NCBI GenBank assembly: GCA_010015675.1
Contig: ML977009.1
Span: 13,133 to 77,132 of the forward strand
From: Byssothecium circinans
Taxonomy: Eukaryota; Ascomycota; Dothideomycetes; Pleosporales; Massarinaceae
Reading direction: 5' to 3'
Length of the DNA: 64,000 bases
Under the pieces are notes generated by a model, which worked only from the letters and a program-made list of their open reading frames with translations, did no database searches and was not told where the DNA came from. Made by a program: the position numbers and the translations under genes. This document shows, one piece after another, positions 42,401-53,408 of this stretch (position 1 is its first letter; each line of letters begins with the position of its first letter).

Positions 42401-43724
42401 GAGCAGGTTCTTTGAATGGTCAGTGGACTACTTCCGCGAACCACAGATGAAGCCCGCGGAAGCCGACGAGCCCGGCAGCATGGACTATAACGGTCGATTG
42501 TGGCGACGAAACCGCAACGACAAGATCATTGCTGAGACCCAGCCTCTGAAAGAAGTAGCTGTGTCACATCCCTGGACGCATCAGCATGCTCTCTTTGACA
42601 ACCTCACGCAGCCGATGAAGATATCCTTTCATCAATTTGAAGACCAAGTAGTCGTGACCGATAACCGGGATACCGTCAACGTGGTCGAGTATTCTGGAGG
42701 ACCCACCAAGAGGATCAATTGCTTTTCAAACGGCAACCCTCCCAACTCTAGAATCACACAAGCTCGATTCGTCAATGAGGACGATCAAGCGTTGCTAATG
42801 ACAGGCTCCTCGGACGGTGTCATCAAGATTTTCCGCAACTACGATACCAGAGGCAAAACTGAGCTCGTCACAGCTTTCCGCGCATTGACCGACCTCGTGC
42901 CCAGTAACAAGAACGCTGGACTTGTCTTCGACTGGCAGCAGGGCAGAGGATTGACACTAGTCGCTGGAGACGTTAAAGTCATTCGTGTGTGGAACGCAGC
43001 AACGGAAATCTGCACAAGCGTAAGCATTCCCTCCCACCAATTCAACCGTCAACACTAACAACAAGATCAGGATATTCCCGCACGCTCCGGGTCTTGCATA
43101 ACCTCCCTCACCTCCGACCAGGTCGAAGGCCACGTCTTCATCGCCGGCTTCGGCGACGGCGCCATCCGCGTCTACGACCAGCGCGAAAAACCCTCCACAG
43201 CCATGGTCAAAGTATGGAAAGAGCACAAACAATGGATTACAGACGTTCATCTCCAGCGCGGCGGCCAACGCGAACTCGTCTCCGCCTGTCGCGACGGCGA
43301 AGTCAAGCTCTGGGACATCCGCCTCAACCACTCTGTCAAAACCATTAAGGCCACCACGGATAACCTTAAGGGCATGTGTGTCCATGAACACGCGCCCATC
43401 TTGGCCGTCGGCACCCAGAGACACCAGGTTAAGCTGTTTAATGTGAGCACGGGGAACCTGGTCAGTCAGTGGGAGCCGTATTCAGGGTTCCTGAGGGATC
43501 GGAGCTCGCCCGTTACGGCGTTGGCGTTTCATCCGCATCGGTTGTTGCTCGCGGCGAGCGCGTTGCATACGAATTTCGTTAGCGTGAATGCTTGTCAGGG
43601 CGTGGGTGCGGGTGCGGGTGGTGGGGTGGGGATGGGGTTAGGGACGGGGTCGACGTCGGCGTCGGCTCAGGCGCTGAGCCATGTTAATCGCACTGTGAGG
43701 GTCTGGGATGGCGGTAATGCTTGA
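39426..43724 (+). CDS. KOG1: TORC1 subunit raptor/Kog1
   Basis: Two exons, 39426-43019 and 43071-43724, giving 1,415 residues; the 51-base intron (GTAAGC/GATCAG) joins EICTS to DIPARSGSCITSLTS inside the WD40 domain. The ATG at 39426 is chosen because its context GCCACCATGG is optimal; an upstream in-frame Met at 39327 would add 33 residues. The N-terminus has the raptor caspase-like domain (RVLFHYNGHGVPKPT, SLFVYDCSDAG, WIFTAITDTIAWNSLP), the middle has HEAT-type helices (WSCLCLSKLWVNFEEAKWVG), and the C-terminus has seven WD40 blades (LMTGSSDGVIKIFRNY, GEVKLWDIR). Raptor recruits substrates to the TOR kinase at the vacuole surface. The last blade carries a Gly-rich insertion (GAGAGGGVGMGLGTGS). 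Length and domains are complete. Confidence 0.96.
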
Positions 43725-44723
43725 GCTGTTCCTGCCCTGCCCTTGCCTTACCCTACTCCTCCTGCCCCTTCTATCCTACCCTGTCCTATCCTATCCTATC
43801 CTATCCTATCCAGAACTCTGTCTTGCATGTCCGTTTGTTTCCCTTGCTTAGCTAGAATCCTAATACGTCCCCTCTCTGCAATAGATGGCGGGTTATCTTT
43901 CCTCGGCATCATATAGGCGCAGCAGTTTTATTTTCATGGGCCTGATGCCTTGGAAACCCAGGGTGGAGCTGGTGGAGCTGGCAGCAAGGGTCGAGGACGA
44001 GGACGAGGACGAGGACACGCAGGTAGCAGAGGAGGAAGAAGGGGAAGGGGAAGGGGAGCAGGAATCGGACCAGGAAACACAAGTCGATGAGGATTTGACG
44101 ACGGTGGGGAGTGTGGAGTGGCGTGGGGTTTCTTCTCTTTTTCTTCTCATTCTCATTCCCTTTTCTCTTTCTTCTTTTTATCTTCTTTCTTGGGCTGCGT
44201 TGGGTGCATCGGCATAGCGATCAGGGCATTTTTCTTTTTCTTGGGATAATGGGATTAGTAATTTCGCTCCGGCGGGTTGGGGTAAATGGGATATTGGAAA
44301 CGGGATTGGAGCTGGAGTTGGAGTTGGAGTAGGGAGTTTCAGTTTTGAAATCGGATTCTCTTCTCTTGTGGGGGAAAGGAAAGGAACGGAAAAGGGAGGG
44401 AGGGAAATGAATGGTTTCGGTAGGGCATAGTTAATAGCACTAGCACCAGCACCAGCAACCATCCCATCCAATCAGTGTACACGTGAAACATTCCCCGTCT
44501 GGGCATTGCATAGCTGTGGAGTGATGGGAGGGATGGATGTGGAACGAAGACGGACTGTCTGGGCGTATATCTGTCTGGGAGTATTACCCCATTACTATCC
44601 AACCAACCAACCAACGCTAGCTCGAAAACTAAACAACCTCCATCCCTCTATCTATCCATGAATCCATTCCCCCCCCCCCCCCATCCTAACCCAAAAAACC
44701 GCACAAACCCCCATCATCCTCAA
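43725..44723. repeat. Low-complexity intergenic region
   Basis: About 1 kb between convergent genes. Contents: (TATCC)n at 43784-43811, a purine-rich GAGGAC/GGGGAA tract at 43990-44070, CTTTTTCTTCTCATT-type pyrimidine stretches near 44140-44190, GGAGTTGGAGTTGGAGT near 44315 and a run of 14 C at 44669-44682. A 110-codon acidic frame at 43885-44217 is a by-product of the GAGGAC tract and is not called. Confidence 0.6.
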
Positions 44724-46183
44724 TCACCGATTCTGCAACACGACAACCATAGCCCTCATCCTCCTCCCCACCTCCGTCCCAATCCAATCCCTATAACAAA
44801 GGCCCTCCTCCAACCCGCCCAAGCCCTCATAATGCCACCTCCTGTTCTCCCAATTCTCCCTATCCAGTTCATGAACCAGCAATTCGGCCAGGGCCTCCAA
44901 CTCAGCCCCCTCACCCTCGGCCTCCCACTCGACACTCTTCGCGACGGTGACCCTCCTCAGGCGGCCCAAGAACCTATTATCGATGAGGTCGTAGAGATCA
45001 GGGATGGTAAAAGCGGATTCGGGGTCGACATTGGAGATGTTATTGCTAGAAGTAAGGAGGGTGAAAGATTCGAGGGGTTTAGCTCGGGACCAGGAAGCAG
45101 CCGTGAAAGTCTGGGGACGATGACCAAAGTCGGCGTCAATATAATCGATTGAGATCGTCAGATGGGTGAGGCGCGGAAGCCAATCCAAGATACTATTAAA
45201 CCTTGCATATTTAACCGAGGGGAGGTCGCGGAGCTCGACGGTGGTGAGGGTTTCGGAAAGGTTCTCCAGCAGCGGTTTGATGCCGCTGTAGCTGAGCCCG
45301 GGACAGTGCACCATGCTCATCGAGTACAGCGTCGGCGGGAACGTGTCGGGCTGCCGCATCATGTCCCAGAGGAATTTCCCGAGGACAGAGCCGGAGAGTG
45401 TGAGGTGTTCCATGCGCGGGGGCCAGATGATTTTCTTCTCGAAGCCGAAGCCGGTGGCGGCGCCGTTGTCGTTGGGCCAGTGCGTCGAGCACCGCGGCAG
45501 GACTAGGCGTTCTAACCCGCTCAGTTTCTTCAGGCACTGGTTCAGGCTCTGGAAACTTATCGCTTCGCTGATGAGGCTGAGGTCGAGGACGCGGAGGCGC
45601 TCGCATTTGCTTAGACTCGCCCAGCAGTTGATGGCGAAGGAGGCTTGTGGCGCGATGAAGACTTCGAGAGAGTGTTTTGTGCGTGCTAGGAGGCGTGCGG
45701 TGATGGCTTTGGTGGATTGGTGCACGATGTGCGAGAGGTTGAGGGATTTTACGAGGTGCGCGAGTTCGCATTTCTTGATGCGTGTGTTGATGGAGGGGCA
45801 GAGGGTGCGGACGAAGAGGTCGAAGTGCGCGCCCCAGAGGTGCGGGGCTTCGTAGAGGGTCGCGATGCCGACATCGTACCATTGTCTGTGGTGTTGTTAG
45901 TTTTTATATACCGTGGAGTAATAGGCATCGTTGGGGAGAACGGGGTCCTTGTCAAGTAGAGTGAGAGCGTAAGTCTGGAAAGTCCATAGATTAAACCATG
46001 GAAGAGGATCTCCACGTACCTATTCACCATGCAAAACGTCGCCAATACGTGTTGATGTTCCGCGTCTCTCGGTATGTAGTTCAGTATCTCGATGAGCAGT
46101 TCGTCGGGCAGATAGTTCGCAAATCGCGGCGGTTGTGTGACCATGTCCATGCTGTCTTGCGAATGTATGGGATAAAATAACAT
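44724..46183 (-). CDS. F-box and leucine-rich-repeat-like protein
   Basis: Two exons (minus), 46183-46020 and 45885-44724, giving 441 residues; the 134-base intron has GTACGT/CCACAG borders and restores phase 2. The F-box is LPDELLIEILNYIPRDAEHQ near residues 25-45, followed directly by the fungal hallmark FCMVNRQWYDVGIATLYEAPHL formed across the splice. The rest shows leucine-rich repeats (RLRVLDLSLISE, LSGLERLVLPRCS, RMEHLTLSGS, RLTHLTISID). Such proteins are substrate adaptors of SCF ubiquitin ligases. A start at Met12 or Met14 is also possible, because MDMVTQPPRF directly precedes the F-box. The target is unknown. Confidence 0.8.
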
Positions 46184-47402
46184 TGGGTAGAATTGTTCGG
46201 TAATTCGTAGGATGCTGACGGGGAGTCTGTTTTGGTTCAGAGGCGAAGAAAAGAGGGTGTATGTCGACGAGGTTGGACGTGAAGTGACGCAGTGGGTGGC
46301 GGTTGTCGCGTGGTGTTATCTTATCGCTTAGCTCAGCGAGTCATGTCCGTTATATCCGGACAACTTCATCACATCTCTGTGTTTTCCCTCTCGACCCAGC
46401 ACTCTCATTTCACCCGCATCAAGACAACCGTGTACTATTGGTGTGGATAACTGATGAAGATATAATCTTTTACACATTCGGCACGATGCAGACAACAGAG
46501 TGTTTTTGAACGTGAATCTTCATTTCAGGTTTCAACGACAATTATCAGTTCAGTACCTTCGAAGCTAAGACTCAGCATCCAGCGAAAAGGAAGAAGTACC
46601 ATAGGTAACTAAGGATAGAATATGAAATAGGAAAGGGGAAGAACCTTGCTAACTCCCTCCCACAGCGACGGTGACGGTGTAAGTGTAAGTGTAAGTGTAA
46701 GTGCAAGACATGACACATGACCCACCGTACCGTACAAACAGCCTCGCTCGACACCGACCAACCTTTACAATTCCACGATTAGATCAACAAGTACCACTAA
46801 CACATATAGCTTCAACGTTACGCACACCTACCTGCCCGTCCTACCAACTCCTTACTTACCCTTACCCTTATCCTTACCCCTACGTTACTACCATTCCAGT
46901 ATCCAGGATCCAATATCCAGTATCCAGTAGACTAGACATAGATACCACAGCGAAACTACCCAGTCCTATCATTCCACCCACCATATAATTCTCTTCCTAA
47001 AATTGAGGCAAAATTTCCAGTATTTTGCATCTCTATGCACTTTTTAAAGAAGTTGCACAGCATTTTATTTGCGTAAGTCTATGATCTCGATCCTATACAT
47101 ACAAGAGCTGCAGGCGTGCGGGGGTCTTATGCTGACTCCTACTGCGGTACATTTAGCGAACGTTCAGCCCGCCATATGATCAGCCAAAAAGCCGGCACTC
47201 TCAGCTGCTGCCCAATCTCCTCGGAAAAGGTCATGCAGATGTGCATGTTTATCCCACCCTACTCGCCCAACGCGCCAACCCCGCATGTATCCTGTATTGC
47301 CAACAGAAACGACCACCAGCCCACTTTCCACAAATTTCTCACAAAATCTCAAGCCGAACTCTTAATCCATCGTTTGCTGAAGGAATAAACCCACCAAGCG
47401 CA
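46184..47402. other. Intergenic with short tandem repeats
   Basis: 1.2 kb between divergent genes. It contains (GTGTAA)n at 46675-46704, CTTACC(CTTACC) words at 46853-46880 and (AATATCCAG)-like repeats at 46899-46928. No gene is supported. Confidence 0.5.
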
Positions 47403-49559
47403 ATGTTTCGGCTGAGGCCTTTTTTGCTCCCTCACAACCCGCAGTTGTTCCGGATTGTGACGCACCGCTTCACGACCTACCAGTCTCCAACGAAGCCGCC
47501 AAAATGGAGACGGACAAGAGTTCTGATCGGATGCTTGGGGCTCATTGGTTTTCTTCGTGTCGCTCTCTATTACCCCAACCCTTTGCGGTCGCTCCTCTAT
47601 AATCCTCTAGAGGAACACGGGATCATCGACGCAATCACCCGAAACACAATATTTCGAATCATCCCACAACCTGTGCTGAAGCAAAAGCCAGACCAAACTT
47701 CTTCTCAGCCGATCTACCGTCCGCTCACCAAACCAAAAGAAATCCGCCTTCTTTTGCTCGAACCTGGGGCCAAATCTGACCAGATCTCCTGCAAACTCAT
47801 TCACGTACCTTTATCCTGGCGCACTCGGTATGAGGCTTTGTCATACAGCTGGGGCGATTCAAATAAGAGTGCATCTGTCGTATGCGACGGACAGACCATG
47901 TCTGTAACCGCCAATCTCCACTCAGCCCTCCGTGATCTGCGGTTCACGGATCGCCAGCGTGTACTCTGGGCCGATTCCATATGCATTAATCAAAACGATC
48001 TTGAAGAGAAAAGTGCACAGGTCAAGATGATGGGCCAAATCTATGCTAGCGCACGACGCACAGTGGTCTAGCTTGGCGAAGCCTCTGACGATGTCAAGGG
48101 AGCGTTTTCCACACTTGAAAAAGCTTGCCCCAGAGTGCTGCTTCATTTCTTAACATCTGTGGTACTTTATTCAGTGCCCATGTTGCAACCTTTTGTTCCC
48201 AGGCTGATCGCCGAACCACATCTCCCGAAATCGGCAGACTGGAATGCTGTAAACAGGCTACTTGAACGACCATGGTTCCGACGTATGTGGATTGTTCAGG
48301 AGGTCATCTTATCCAAGTACGCAGTGGTAGTATGCGGAGGCGAGACAATTAATTTCCAGAAGCTTCTCACCGCAGTACTAAGACTGCGAAATCTCACAAG
48401 CCGTGGTGGCCCGCGTCATCATGTACTCGAACTCGAAAACGAGACGGTTTCTGCCACTACGAGCGGCCTTTATATGATCAACAAGGTTCGCAAGAACTTA
48501 AGAAGCGGATCCTGGATGCTTGGACGCACTCGCAGATGGACTTCGACCTTGCTGGAGATAGTGTACGATACGCGCCGTTTTCAATGTTCCGATCCAAGGG
48601 ACCGAATCTATGCCGTTATCAATGTGACTACCGGGGAGAGCCCAGACAAAAGAGGTCTTACTGTGGACTATAGCCTTGATGTAGGTGAGGTGTACAGAAG
48701 ATTTGTAGTTTGGGATATTATGAAAAACCGCAGCCTGTCGACCCTGTCGATCATCTCTGATAATTCGAAGACGGATTGCGGATTGCCCTCATGGGTCCCT
48801 GATTTCTCCAATCATAAATACTTCCTACCCGATTACATGTTCACATTCGAGGCTACCAGAACCAGGCAGATCGGGTCGGAGGCGCGCATATCACCAGACG
48901 GGAAGATTCTTACGCTAAAGGGGAAACGGATCGATGCTGTGAAAAGAATCGCGCGCAGGCAATACCCAGGGCCGCTATCCAGATCACCAGACGGCAAATT
49001 GAACATGGAGGCAGTTGGACGTCAGCGGGCGTGGCTACGAGAGTGCAAGGACATTGCTATTGAGGATCACCCAGCGAACGAGCAAGCACTCTCCCCATCA
49101 TTCCAATATTGGAAATCTAGTACATGGGGTATGTCTAACGAACGCTTCCGGCAATTCTGGCGCACCATGATCTGGGGCCATACTCGTACGGGATCGAAAG
49201 CCGGCACACAATACCGGACACACCTTAGAGCCTATGGCGGATTCATATATGCCAATCTGGAGGACGAGAACGTTTTAAGTAAGCGTGGTGTAGCGCAGGA
49301 GCTGATCGAGAGTTGCTTTGTCGTTAGGCTTCCGTACCGAAAATTCTGCTCGACTAGGAAGGGGTCAATTGGATGGGTGCCTCGTGGCGCGCAGGTTGGC
49401 GACGTGATATGTGTCTTGTACGGAGGTAGAGTGCCTGTTGTGCTTCGACCGCGAGATGGTGGCTATGAATTTGTTGGAGATGCGTATGTCCATGGGATGA
49501 TGAACGGAGAGGCTTTAGTAATGAGTGGTGCACCGGACGAGGAGTTTGCTCTTATTTAA
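47403..49559 (+). pseudogene. HET-domain (heterokaryon incompatibility-type) gene with one in-frame stop
   Basis: A single frame of 718 codons is interrupted only by TAG at codon 223 (48069-48071). Before it lie an N-terminal hydrophobic segment (VLIGCLGLIGFLRVALYY) and the start of the HET domain: YEALSYSWGD, the ADSICINQ motif and MMGQIYASARRTVV. After it the domain resumes with LGEASDDVKGAF and RPWFRRMWIVQEV, so the stop replaces the Trp normally found in the VVWLG motif. TGG to TAG is a single G-to-A change, a RIP-type transition. HET proteins act in non-self recognition and cell death between fungal strains. Downstream the frame has no further damage over 490 codons, so the lesion is either recent, a sequencing error, or read through. 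Confidence 0.75.
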
Positions 49560-50999
49560 CCGCATAATCACATGGATTTAGAGCTTTTAACGTGGACCCA
49601 CCGAAACACTTCGACACATGATGGCCTTTTTTGAGCATAGATGGATTGATTTACTCTGGCTCTAGTTCGATATTTCTTTCTATCAAATCCGAATCATTCT
49701 TTGCGACCCCAACACGTACAGCATCAAACTCGATCCGAAATCTTCCCTTCTTCAATCCCTAAATCCACCTTGATCCTCTCTTCAGCATCTCGAGGTAAAC
49801 TGTACTCTACAGAGCCAGCCAACTCCTCAAAAGCATGATCATGTCCAAGGACAAGAACGGCCGCCGTCGCATACATCACCAAGACGGACGTCTGTGCGCG
49901 TCCCTTTCCTTCTTAGAGCACTTAGACAAGTCCTCTGCAGTCGCTAAAAAGTATAAAGATAGTTTAAAGCTAGTAACGCTTAAGATTACTATAAACTGTC
50001 TTATATAAGAAATACAGAATCTTTCTCTTAATACAGCCTAGGGAGGCGGGAGGAAGAGGAGCATCTAAGTACAACCTATCTAACGCAACATTATCCTATC
50101 TAGTGTCTAAGCTAAACACAGATAACAACATGAGTATCTAGGCCTGCCATAGTTATAGTAGGTAGAGTTAGTCTTTAGAGTAGCTTTAGGTACTTTAAGT
50201 CCTTTACTAACTCTATATTAAGGAAAAGGAGTAGTGCGTATTGGACTACTTTAGTACTGATCTTTCTTTCTAGGCTTATATGGAAAGTTTCTAGAGCTTA
50301 TTTAAGGCTGGGCTGGTTAAAGGACTTCTGGTACCATCACCGTGCACCTGCGTACTACGTACTGTACCACGCGACGCCCAACCAATTTCCAAAACCCAAC
50401 CCAACACATGCGTTAAGTGGGACCTTTCCACCTGATAAATCCACATGCATGTTCTGGCAGACCGAACACGGCACACACTCTTAAAGACGCCTTCCCTCAC
50501 GCCTATACTCTACTATATTGACGGCTCTAGCAATTAGGCACAGCAACACAACATTTCACACAAACAAACAACCAAGAAAATTAGCTCAAACGCGCCTCGA
50601 TTTCATGTCCGATATCATTGATTGCATGCTGCAGGTATCTAGACACTAGGTAAATAAGGTAATGAAACCTCGCCATCTATCAGACTAGTATTCTCGTGCT
50701 TCCATGTGTGCAAGAGCCGAGCAACCCATTTCAGGCATGTGCAGCTTTACATGGCGCTCACAAGCCCACGCCAGCAAACTAAAGGAGGGAAAAGAGAGGA
50801 AGAAGGAACACAAGGAACCGCCCACTTGTAAAGCTCCCAACTTGTAAAAGGCCCCCAAACGCCTTGATTCGGGGTATATTTGACAAGTCCGTAGAGTAGC
50901 CGTAAAAAGTTATCGCTTACGTGGAACGCAGAAAGGAGACAGAGAGCAATGGATGCTTGTTAGTCCTGCTGGTCGGGCGAGAGCGTCAAATACCCACAT
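49560..50999. repeat. AT-rich RIP-like island between genes
   Basis: From about 49920 to 50290 the sequence is strongly AT-rich with many TA steps (CTATAAACTGTCTTATATAAG-like words), in contrast to the flanks. No frame survives. This looks like RIP-degraded repeat DNA similar to that at 1-480. The remainder, to the 3' end of the next gene, shows nothing recognisable. Confidence 0.5.
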
Positions 51000-53408
51000 C
51001 TACCATCCACCAGTAGCCCATCTATCTGAACGCCCCGTGCGCTTGGAGGCGACAGTGTTGGTCTTTCGCCCAACTTTTCCCCTTGTATTGTCAGGCAATG
51101 GTGCTATAGGTCGAACAGGAGCTCGCTCAAGCTGAGGCAAAGCGGCCGAGGTGCTAGCGAAGAGGCTTCCCTTGCCCTCCGCGGTGGTATCGCGCAGGTG
51201 TGGAGCTGCAGGCTTCCATGCGTGAGTGAAGCAATCCCTCGTACCCGAACGGGATTCCTCAGCGTATTGAAGCAGGTTCTCGTACACACGCGCAAACACC
51301 GGGGTGTTCTCGTACATTGTCTCGTCTTGCGTCGGTGAGGAGCCTTCACCAATAGCGCCGAGGTTCCGCTCCTTGTTGCTTCCCCATGCTGCCACCATCA
51401 GACTCCTCGCATAGTCTTGCTGTCGTGCCGGACGCTGACCATCGCGAAACCAGTTAACAAGCCTCTCTTCCTCAGCGACAGACACAGCAAGAGTGGCCGT
51501 GGGATTGTTTGCAGTCGGCTTAGAGTCGGCGAAGAAAGGTCCATGGAAGTTCTGTCGTGTCGGTGCTTGTTGGTCCAGGCCATTTGCTATCTCATGCACA
51601 TGGTCCTGACGGACGCCATCCGGATCGCTGAAATGTAGCTTGGGACCAAGCGCAGCCATGCTAGTAACCAGTTCCGACTCCGAAGCATCTGAACGCTGGA
51701 CTGTAGTCGGACCGCGAGTATATGGCGCCGCAGTGGCATTCAAATTCGAAATCGCTCCACGTCGACCATTGGCAACTGTTGGCCCCGGTGGAAACAACGT
51801 TCGAATATTGTGGTTCTGCATGGTGACTTCCGGAATGGCAATTCGCTGCTCACCAGGCAGAGTGGAACGTCGCGTCTGTGTGCCTAGCTCCGAAAGCTTA
51901 TTCTTCAGCTGCAGTCGGTTGAGAACGTCTTCTGGAGACAATGGGCCTGGTAGTTGATTTGCAATTGCGCGAGCAACTGGTGTGGAGAACGAGCTCGCGG
52001 CTTCCTCTCCAAACCCAATGTCACGAAGGTGGGTCGGCGTGTCCCGTGCTGTGTTACCGCGGCGCATCACCTCCAGTCTCTCATGCTCGCGCTGTGCATA
52101 TACTTGGTGGAGGCTTGTGTTTGTGTGCTGGCTACCGAATGTTCTTGCGTCGAGGGTTGACTTGACTGGGAACTGGTAGTTGAAATTCATAGTTCCTATA
52201 GAGCCAAGACCGCCCGCCTTACCGACTCCCAAGTCGAAAGGCATGGGTACAGCAGGCTGCTGCGGTTTGGCTGGGGTAACAAACGGATCATCTAAATGTT
52301 CTCTGGTGACGTTGCGAGACGTCGAGTGAATGGAAGAGCGATGGTCGTGGTGGCCGTTTGTGCGGATAGGCAAGGGGACTGTGGGCGATTGAACGGTCGT
52401 GAATTGCACACTTGTCGTTCCTCCGTCAGCAAGTGTAGAGGGACCCTCGGTGGGGTCTTTCGGGTCTTGCTCGCGCCCATATCTCTTGATCAGGTCCTCG
52501 CGGATCAGTGCAACCTCTTTAAAGTACTCTATCGATTTAGGGTCCAGTGTACAATTAGGAACGGAATCAGAAGCAATAGCCCCTTCAATCTGGCAGCGCA
52601 TGTGCGACCAAACTCCAATGTTGACCCATTGGAAGACAGCCGATGACCATTGGTGGACGGAGACATCTCGGTTCGGGTGGCCGATGAAGACAATCTGACC
52701 GTCAAAGTCACCGGTCTGTTCATGCAGGTGGATGAGGTCTGGAAGCCTTCCGAAAACACGCGCATAGTCCCCCATGACGTTGACGTTGAACCGGGTGTCG
52801 GTGGGGCTGATAGATTCGTCCCCCTCTTGGGGCTCGTACTGCTGGCGCGTGGAGCCAACACTCTGCGAAGGTGCCGCGTTGTTGGGCTTGGTCTGAATCG
52901 CAGGAAGATCAAATGGAGAGCATCGAGGCTTCCTAAGCTGCACTGGAGACAAACGTGACGTTTCCGGGGTAGAATGCAGATCACCAAAGTCCGCAGGTGA
53001 GGACGATGCATCAGCATCAAAGGCAACCCCCAGGCCTTGGTCTATACCCAGGTTATTAGGCTCCGGCGTTCGCCAGGTCTTGTTGCCTTGCCTGTTGCGA
53101 GCGGATTTCAGTTGAATGTAGCCTGCCAAGGGTACGGGGCCCGAGGTGGGACGCTCGATGCCGTCGTGGTCGCTCTGATGGAATCGACGCGCCATATCCG
53201 CGAAGGTTGTGCCCGAGGCAGATGCGTCGCTCTGAGCGCTTCCTCGGCGAGACTCGCGACTGGAAGGAGGGGGAAACTGGAGCGAGGGGGAGCGAAAGGT
53301 GGGGAGATTGTGCTCGTAGAACACGCGGTTCCCGGTGGACTCGTAGTCGGCTCGCGGGACGATTCGAATGTGCGAATGTGAGGTGGCGCCTAGAAGCTGT
53401 CCAGGCAT
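51000..53408 (-). CDS. Long disordered hypothetical protein, fungal
   Basis: An intronless frame of 802 residues from the Met at 53408 (MPGQLLGATSHSHIRIVPRA). The frame stays open to 53849, but that extension is rich in Arg, Ser and His and looks like leader sequence. Most of the protein is low-complexity (Ser, Pro, Thr, Gln) and likely disordered. A folded island lies near residues 215-330: FNVNVMGDYARVFGRLPD, FDGQIVFIGHPNRDVSVHQ and WVNIGVWSHMRCQIEGA. A second conserved-looking stretch, RLVNWFRDGQRPARQQDYA, lies near the C-terminus. I recognise no named domain. The folded island suggests a fungal-specific protein, perhaps with a protein-binding role; that is inference only. Confidence 0.65.
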   Translation of the reverse strand: MPGQLLGATSHSHIRIVPRADYESTGNRVFYEHNLPTFRSPSLQFPPPSSRESRRGSAQSDASASGTTFADMARRFHQSDHDGIERPTSGPVPLAGYIQLKSARNRQGNKTWRTPEPNNLGIDQGLGVAFDADASSSPADFGDLHSTPETSRLSPVQLRKPRCSPFDLPAIQTKPNNAAPSQSVGSTRQQYEPQEGDESISPTDTRFNVNVMGDYARVFGRLPDLIHLHEQTGDFDGQIVFIGHPNRDVSVHQWSSAVFQWVNIGVWSHMRCQIEGAIASDSVPNCTLDPKSIEYFKEVALIREDLIKRYGREQDPKDPTEGPSTLADGGTTSVQFTTVQSPTVPLPIRTNGHHDHRSSIHSTSRNVTREHLDDPFVTPAKPQQPAVPMPFDLGVGKAGGLGSIGTMNFNYQFPVKSTLDARTFGSQHTNTSLHQVYAQREHERLEVMRRGNTARDTPTHLRDIGFGEEAASSFSTPVARAIANQLPGPLSPEDVLNRLQLKNKLSELGTQTRRSTLPGEQRIAIPEVTMQNHNIRTLFPPGPTVANGRRGAISNLNATAAPYTRGPTTVQRSDASESELVTSMAALGPKLHFSDPDGVRQDHVHEIANGLDQQAPTRQNFHGPFFADSKPTANNPTATLAVSVAEEERLVNWFRDGQRPARQQDYARSLMVAAWGSNKERNLGAIGEGSSPTQDETMYENTPVFARVYENLLQYAEESRSGTRDCFTHAWKPAAPHLRDTTAEGKGSLFASTSAALPQLERAPVRPIAPLPDNTRGKVGRKTNTVASKRTGRSDRWATGGW

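Noticed and set aside
43885..44217. Acidic 110-codon frame downstream of KOG1
   Set aside because: Produced by a GAGGAC-type microsatellite; no start context or homology.
46853..46880. Telomere-like CTTACCCTTACCC repeats
   Set aside because: Only a few imperfect units, not TTAGGG, and internal to normal genes; simple microsatellite.
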